From Candidatus Iainarchaeum sp. (GTDB lineage: Archaea > Iainarchaeota > Iainarchaeia > Iainarchaeales > GCA-2688035), in NCBI GenBank assembly GCA_017610175.1, contig JAFCCO010000009.1, forward strand, positions 1-55,035: 55,035 nt of DNA. Reading direction: 5' to 3'. Under the pieces are notes generated by a model. It was given only the letters and a program-made list of their open reading frames with translations. It did no database searches and had not been told where the DNA came from. The position numbers and the translations under genes are program-made. This document shows, piece after piece, positions 50,419 to 55,035 of the stretch; position 1 is the first letter of the stretch, and every line of letters starts with the position of its first letter.

Positions 50419-51389
50419 TCCTTTTCTTTCACTTCTCGGGAAATCTTTCTTTTTTCTGTTCGGCTAAGCATGCTGGTTATTGCGGGAGCATATTTCTTAA
50501 ATAATTCCTCCACATTGTTGGGCTGGCTTCCTGAAACACGCGCCCCAACCGCTTCGGCAAGCTTGCTTATTTCCATTGGGAAGATAATCTTTGTTGCCTT
50601 GCCCTGGCCAAGCTTTTCAAGCGCCCTAATGTAGTAGTATGCAAGTGCCTTGTCGCTTAGGTTGGCTGCTGCAGTCTTAACTGCTTCAATTTCCGCCATG
50701 TGGGCCTGAGCCCCCTCAATTCTCGCAAGCTTTCTCTGGATTGCGATCTTTTCCGCGTGCATTGAGTCAAGCACGGGTTTTGGAATGTCAACATCCTTGA
50801 AGTCAACGCTTACAATTTCAATGCCCCAATCCGACGCGATTTTGGAGGCCTCTATTTTGAGCTTTTCCTGCATCTTCCCAATGTTTGCAATTACATCGGA
50901 GAGCTCCATGCTTCCGACAACATCCCTGATTGAAGAGATTACATAAAGCTTGATTGCATCCTTGTAGTTCTCAATTTTCACAACGCTGTTGATTACGCAT
51001 TGCGGATGGTCCTTTACGCGCATGTAGATTACGCTGTCAACCTTCAGCTCAATGTTTCCCTTTGTGATAACATCCTGACGTGGCACATCCACGGTCTGGG
51101 TCCTTAAGTCAACGATTACAGGCTCCTCAATTCCTGGAACCATAAATGCCCAGCCTGGCCCCCCCACTCGGTTCACTTTCCCAAAGCGCATTATTACAAC
51201 GCGCTGGTAATCCTTAAGCTGCAGGAGAAAATCCCACTTCCACATCATCAGCACAAAAAGGCCCAGCACAACAAGCCACGGAAGGTTCTCAATAAATAGT
51301 GCGGAGTTTGACCACATGAACAAAATGGCCCCGAAAGCAAACGCTATTGCCACCAAAAAGAAGACATATTTTAAGTTTGCTGAAGCCAT
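50415..51389 (-). CDS. SPFH/band 7 (stomatin-like) membrane protein
   Basis: Two hydrophobic segments anchor the N-terminus. The SPFH domain follows (QLKDYQRVVIMRFGKVNRVGGPG in two blocks, DLRTQTVDVPRQDVITKGNIELKVDSVIYMRV, YVISSIRDVVGSMELSDVI), then an Ala/Glu/Lys helical stretch typical of stomatin oligomerisation. A role in membrane domains or protease regulation is known for relatives. No NfeD partner gene is adjacent, which is the usual companion. Length is 324. Confidence 0.92.
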   Translation of the reverse strand: MASANLKYVFFLVAIAFAFGAILFMWSNSALFIENLPWLVVLGLFVLMMWKWDFLLQLKDYQRVVIMRFGKVNRVGGPGWAFMVPGIEEPVIVDLRTQTVDVPRQDVITKGNIELKVDSVIYMRVKDHPQCVINSVVKIENYKDAIKLYVISSIRDVVGSMELSDVIANIGKMQEKLKIEASKIASDWGIEIVSVDFKDVDIPKPVLDSMHAEKIAIQRKLARIEGAQAHMAEIEAVKTAAANLSDKALAYYYIRALEKLGQGKATKIIFPMEISKLAEAVGARVSGSQPNNVEELFKKYAPAITSMLSRTEKRKISREVKEKD

Positions 51390-51477
51390 AATATTACACC
51401 GTTGTTACTAACCTTTAAATATAATGAATTAGAATATTACTTTATATATAAAAGTATGTTATTTGGACTTGTTTGGA

Positions 51478-52704
51478 ATGGCTAACTTGGGAAAATTGCT
51501 TGTAGTGTGCGTTGACCGCGATAACGATTTGGGAAAAAAGACCGGCATAAACGGGCCCGTTGTTGGCAGAAAAAATGTGCTTGAGGCGGCAACTTCCCTT
51601 GCGATTGCGGACCCAGGGGAAACGGATGCAAACTGCATGTTTGCGGCTGTAAAAAAACTTGATGAATTAAAGGCCGAGAAGATTGATACGGAAGTTGCGG
51701 CATTGACCGGGTGGGGAAAGCTTGGATTTAAGAGTGACCGCATAATTAACGAACAGCTTGACGCGGTCCTGAAAAAATTCAGCGCAGACGGTTTTGTGCT
51801 TGTAACGGATGGGGCGGAGGACGACCAGATAATTCCAATTCTGCAGGGCAGGGCAAGAATTGTAAGCAAGGAAACAGTAATTGTAAAGCAGGCCCAGGAG
51901 TTTGAGTCCGCATTTTTCACAATCAAGGAAGTTTTAAAGGATCCCTCGGTTAGCAGAACAGTGTTTGGGATTCCTGCAATAATTCTTTTGCTTTACGTTG
52001 CACTTGGAAGCCTTTCATTCCAGATAATTGCATTCATCTTTGGATTCTACCTTTTGATGAAAGGGTTTGGAGTGGAGGCACGGGTACTTCGCGCATTCAA
52101 CAGCGTTACAGAAAGCATCTCCGTGCAAAGGACTTCTTTCCCGTTCTATGTGGGGAGTTTGTTCATAATTGCGTTTGGATTGATTACGGCATACAACAAG
52201 TACACTACCACCGTCATTACAGACCCGATAATTGATGCTGTGAGCATTGCACAACCAACCTATCTGTTCATTGTTCTTGCGGCACTCAGCGTTGCAATCG
52301 GGCGAAGCATTGACCTAATACACTTCAAGAAGGCTTACATGCTCAGAAAGTACCTGCTTACAAGCGTGTCGATTATTCTGCTCTGGTTTATCCTGGATGC
52401 GGGAACACTTGTGCTACTAAGGCAGGCTGACCTAAACTGGTTCCTCACAAGCATAATCGCATCCTTTGCATTGATTCTTGTGGCATTCAAGCTAAGTGAA
52501 CTAATGAACATAAAAAAGCGGGTCACAACATTGCTTATTGGCCTGCCGATTTACAGCAGGGAAGGAATTCTTTTGGGCCGGGTTGAGGCAATCAACAAAA
52601 AAAAGAAATCCATCCTCTATCTTAATGCGACAACCAACAAGAAGCTTGAGTTATTTAGGGCACAGTTCAGGTTGAAGAGTGGAAAGCTTGTTTACACGGC
52701 TTAA
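51478..52704 (+). CDS. DUF373-family membrane protein
   Basis: The first 150 residues form a soluble domain with [29 protein letters not shown] (here as one recognisable block), [15 protein letters not shown] and [15 protein letters not shown]; this is the archaeal DUF373 signature. Seven or so transmembrane helices follow and then a short basic C-terminus. A TATA box (TTTATATATA at 51441-51450) suggests ATG 51478 rather than the frame from 51463. The acidic loops could bind a metal or nucleotide. No function is established. Confidence 0.85.
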   Translation: MANLGKLLVVCVDRDNDLGKKTGINGPVVGRKNVLEAATSLAIADPGETDANCMFAAVKKLDELKAEKIDTEVAALTGWGKLGFKSDRIINEQLDAVLKKFSADGFVLVTDGAEDDQIIPILQGRARIVSKETVIVKQAQEFESAFFTIKEVLKDPSVSRTVFGIPAIILLLYVALGSLSFQIIAFIFGFYLLMKGFGVEARVLRAFNSVTESISVQRTSFPFYVGSLFIIAFGLITAYNKYTTTVITDPIIDAVSIAQPTYLFIVLAALSVAIGRSIDLIHFKKAYMLRKYLLTSVSIILLWFILDAGTLVLLRQADLNWFLTSIIASFALILVAFKLSELMNIKKRVTTLLIGLPIYSREGILLGRVEAINKKKKSILYLNATTNKKLELFRAQFRLKSGKLVYTA

Positions 52705-54614
52705 GCTGTTGCCTTTGAAGCCGGCTTTGAAAGCGACGGCGAAATCTTAATTATCTTTGCAAGAGAAGTTAGAAGCCTTGCCTTTTTCTTGGATGGAATA
52801 AATGCCTGCTGAAGAACGTCCTTAAGGGATATAACAGGAATAATCTTGATTTTTGAAAGGTCTCCTTTTGAAAGCACAACATCCTGCAGGTTGGCCTTCG
52901 GAAGTATGACCTCTGTGAATCCCGCCTTAATTGCGGCCTGTACCTTCGAGGTTATTCCCCCGACAGGCAGAACCTCGCCGCGAACGGAGAGCGAGCCTGT
53001 CATCGCAAGGCCCTGGTTTACAGGAACCTGTTCAAGCGCGGAAATTACCGCTGTTGCAACACTTACGGATGCGGAGTCCCCTTCAACACCCTCATATGTT
53101 TGCAGGAACTGGATGTGCAAATCGTGCTTGCTAATATCTTTTCCACTAAGCATTTTGATGAGTGCGGAAACGTTTTGCACTGCCTCCTTTGCAATCTCCC
53201 CAAGCTTCCCTGTTGCAATAAGCTTGCCCTCAGAGCGTGAAGCCGCCGGGGCAACCTCTGCCTCAATTGGAAGAACCAATCCCGCCGAGCCCTCGGTAAG
53301 AACCGCAAGGCCGTTAACGCGCCCAATTGCGGAACCGTGTGTAAGGTAAACGTCGTAATCTTTTTTCATCTCAAGAATCTTGTCGGTCATCTGCTGTTCA
53401 AGCGTGCGGGCGGCAAACTTTGCCTGGTAAATGTCATCAGCCTGCACAAGCTTGTGGTTCTTTTCTATTGCAATGTCCCCCGCAGCCCTAAGCAGGCCAC
53501 CCAGGTCACGGAGCTTAAGGGTTAGCTTGTTTTTGCGACCTGCTCGCCTCTTTGCCTCAAGCACAATCTGCTCTGCCGCCTTGCTTGAAAAATGCGGAAT
53601 CTTTCCGTCCTTCTTAACCTCTTGTGCAATAAACTGCACAATCATTTTGCGGTTTGCCTCTGTGTCAGGCATGTCAACGTTCATATAAATTTCGTAACCG
53701 TAGCCGCGTATCCTGCTTCTAAGCGCGGGGTGAACTTTCTTAAGATCCTCATAATTCCCCGCGGCAACAAGAACAAAGTCGCATGGAACAGGCTCAGTGC
53801 GGGTCATTGCACCGCTTGAGAGCTCGCTTTGCCCGGTAATGCTGTACTTTTTGTCCTGCATTGCGGTGAGAAGTTCCTGCTGTGCCTTTTCAGAGAGTGT
53901 TGCTATTTCATCCAGGAAAAGAACCCCTCCGGAGGCGCGGTGAATCATTCCGGGCTCAACACGCAGGTGTGCGGGAGTTCCCAAGCCGCCTGACTGCAGC
54001 GGATCGTGCCTTACATCCCCAAGCAAAGAGCCTGAACGTGCGCCGGTTGCTTCAAAGAATGGCGCAATCTTTTTTGTTGCATTGTTTATGAGAAGCTTTG
54101 GTGTTTTTGCCGTTTCACGTGAACGCATCTGTGTTCCCAAAGCAAAGCCAACAAGGATGAATCCACCCAACACAATCATTGCGGCATAAACCACATCCGG
54201 AACCCAACCCATAAACCACACAATAAATGAGAAAAGGAACCAACCCAAAGGAAGCAGCATTCCAAGAAGACGTGAGTTGTCCTCTGTCTTCTGGGCTTCA
54301 AGGCGCTGCTTCTGCAAAACCCTTCGTCCTTCCCCTGCCTTTAACACACGAACCTTTGGATTGTTTGAATCCTCCGGGTTTGGATAAATTAAAACATCGT
54401 TGAGCTTTCCAACGGGAAGAATTTCAGCCATTGCCTGGGCAAGCATGCTCTTTCCGGTTCCCGGCAAGCCAACAAGCAAAACGTTTCTTTTCTGCGCGGC
54501 AGCCTTTTTGATGAGTTCAACACTCCTGTCCTGCCCCACAACCTGGTCAATCATTCGCGGGGAAACATGCATTTCAGATGTTGAATTTGACTCGCGCAAA
54601 GGTCTCTTAGGCAT
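52701..54614 (-). CDS. lonB: Archaeal membrane-anchored Lon protease (LonB)
   Basis: This ATP-dependent protease has Walker A GLPGTGKS (about residues 49-56) and Walker [14 protein letters not shown]. Two transmembrane helices lie between them ([40 protein letters not shown]), a hallmark of archaeal LonB. The C-terminal protease domain has the catalytic serine in VEGDSASV and lysine in [10 protein letters not shown]. It probably degrades misfolded membrane and soluble proteins on the cytoplasmic face. Length is 637. Confidence 0.96.
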   Translation of the reverse strand: MPKRPLRESNSTSEMHVSPRMIDQVVGQDRSVELIKKAAAQKRNVLLVGLPGTGKSMLAQAMAEILPVGKLNDVLIYPNPEDSNNPKVRVLKAGEGRRVLQKQRLEAQKTEDNSRLLGMLLPLGWFLFSFIVWFMGWVPDVVYAAMIVLGGFILVGFALGTQMRSRETAKTPKLLINNATKKIAPFFEATGARSGSLLGDVRHDPLQSGGLGTPAHLRVEPGMIHRASGGVLFLDEIATLSEKAQQELLTAMQDKKYSITGQSELSSGAMTRTEPVPCDFVLVAAGNYEDLKKVHPALRSRIRGYGYEIYMNVDMPDTEANRKMIVQFIAQEVKKDGKIPHFSSKAAEQIVLEAKRRAGRKNKLTLKLRDLGGLLRAAGDIAIEKNHKLVQADDIYQAKFAARTLEQQMTDKILEMKKDYDVYLTHGSAIGRVNGLAVLTEGSAGLVLPIEAEVAPAASRSEGKLIATGKLGEIAKEAVQNVSALIKMLSGKDISKHDLHIQFLQTYEGVEGDSASVSVATAVISALEQVPVNQGLAMTGSLSVRGEVLPVGGITSKVQAAIKAGFTEVILPKANLQDVVLSKGDLSKIKIIPVISLKDVLQQAFIPSKKKARLLTSLAKIIKISPSLSKPASKATA

Positions 54615-54678
54615 ATTATCTATTAATGCTCAAAGGGTTAAAAAAGGTAAGCGAATACATTAGTGAAAAGCTTCAATC

Positions 54679-55035
54679 CTAACAGATATGGCAGTACAAA
54701 GAGCCGCTGCTGGTCGTCGGACAAGGCATGTAGCGCCCTATACTAACACAGCCTGACACACTGGAGTTGCTGCTTGTTACAAAGGTTTTGGTGCCGGGGC
54801 AAATGTGGCAATAATTGGAACCACTACTGGTCGTCGGACAAGGCATATACCTCTGCAGGCTACCGCACCCTGAAAGGCTGGAGTAACTTGACTGAACAAA
54901 TGTGTAAGTGCCGGGGCAAATGTGGCAATAATTGGAACCACTACTGGTCGTCGGACAAGGCATATACCTCTGAATATTTGAACAACCCGAAACACTTGAA
55001 CTTGAAGACTGAACAAATGTGTAAGTGCCGGGGCA
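54679..55035 (-). CDS. Cys-rich tandem-repeat protein, C-terminal end
   Basis: The frame is open to the right edge, so the start and most of the gene lie outside. Visible are two full copies and two partial copies of a 39-residue unit that begins MPCPTTSSGSNYCHICPGT and ends SGCxSxxRY. Each unit has four Cys (CPTT, YCHIC and SGC) and many Ser/Thr. The CxxC plus two more Cys per unit suggest disulfides or bound metal. The protein ends YCHIC with no membrane anchor. It is probably secreted; the family is not recognised. Confidence 0.6.
   Translation of the reverse strand, partial: CPGTYTFVQSSSSSVSGCSNIQRYMPCPTTSSGSNYCHICPGTYTFVQSSYSSLSGCGSLQRYMPCPTTSSGSNYCHICPGTKTFVTSSNSSVSGCVSIGRYMPCPTTSSGSLYCHIC
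54679..55035 (-). repeat. 117-bp tandem repeats
   Basis: Units run from the edge to about 54964, 54847-54963, 54730-54846 and 54679-54729 (partial). Two neighbouring units share a long identical block, including the sequence for SSGSNYCHICPG, so they duplicated recently or are kept similar by recombination. Confidence 0.75.

Noticed and set aside
54679-55035. CRISPR array
   Set aside because: The 117-bp units keep one reading frame without stop codons and have no spacer structure; they encode protein repeats.

Overview
The window is archaeal chromosome. It carries RIO1 kinase, a Pno1-type KH protein, topoisomerase VI A and B, aRF1, TruD, Dph2, aIF2-alpha, S27e, L10e, GINS, both primase subunits, two PCNA clamps, RpoL, exosome Csl4, LonB, EndoQ, a PAC2 protein, a Sec11-type signal peptidase and a Methanococcus-type S-layer protein. 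Genes are dense, promoters are short AT-rich TATA boxes that often sit 25-30 nt before a start codon (leaderless mRNAs), and internal operon genes use GGTGA(T)/GGAGG ribosome sites with ATG, GTG or TTG starts. Small unrecognised basic and membrane proteins and several genes of bacterial type suggest a DPANN-like lineage, possibly near Diapherotrites. That placement is inference.

Layout. 1-5.2 kb: the end of a Cys-rich surface protein, then rio1-pno1-top6B-top6A. 5.2-12.2 kb: a degenerate LAGLIDADG/HTH protein, cutA, acetyl-CoA synthetase directly downstream of a membrane pyrophosphatase, an Mre11-like nuclease and a PadR regulator. 12.2-15.6 kb: inositol-phosphate synthase and a CDP-alcohol phosphatidyltransferase (inositol lipid branch), a PHP protein and a ThiI-like protein that has lost its PP-loop. 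15.6-19.6 kb: an HTH gene overlapping cysteine synthase, tRNA-Cys, three membrane proteins including an HExxH protein, a small Lys-rich ORF and L10e. 19.6-29.3 kb: PEP synthase, Dph2, UMP kinase, aRF1, TruD, a GlcNAc-1-P-transferase-like enzyme, a flippase-like protein and a secreted protein. 29.4-33.3 kb: S-layer gene with strong terminator, long leader and repeats, plus an upstream HTH gene. 33.3-38 kb: small uncharacterised proteins, a radical SAM enzyme, EndoQ and PAC2. 38-42.7 kb: minus-strand informational cluster priL, priS, GINS51, S27e, aIF2-alpha, with PCNA just beyond. 42.7-46.3 kb: a tight coaBC-panB-panC-panK operon. 46.3-55 kb: K+ channel, second PCNA, signal peptidase, rpoL, csl4, SpoIIM-like protein, SPFH protein, DUF373 protein, LonB and the end of a Cys-rich tandem-repeat protein.

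Metabolic links. Acetyl-CoA synthetase makes PPi that the adjacent membrane pyrophosphatase can turn into an ion gradient; PEP synthase can then feed gluconeogenesis, and Ino1 plus the phosphatidyltransferase lead toward inositol lipids. The CoA operon uses PanC and a type II pantothenate kinase, the bacterial route, instead of the usual archaeal pantoate kinase/phosphopantothenate synthetase pair.

No CRISPR array, insertion sequence, integrase, rRNA or origin was recognised. No gene-free stretch exceeds about 300 bases; the longest (about 225 bases, 32458-32682) holds the S-layer promoter and leader.
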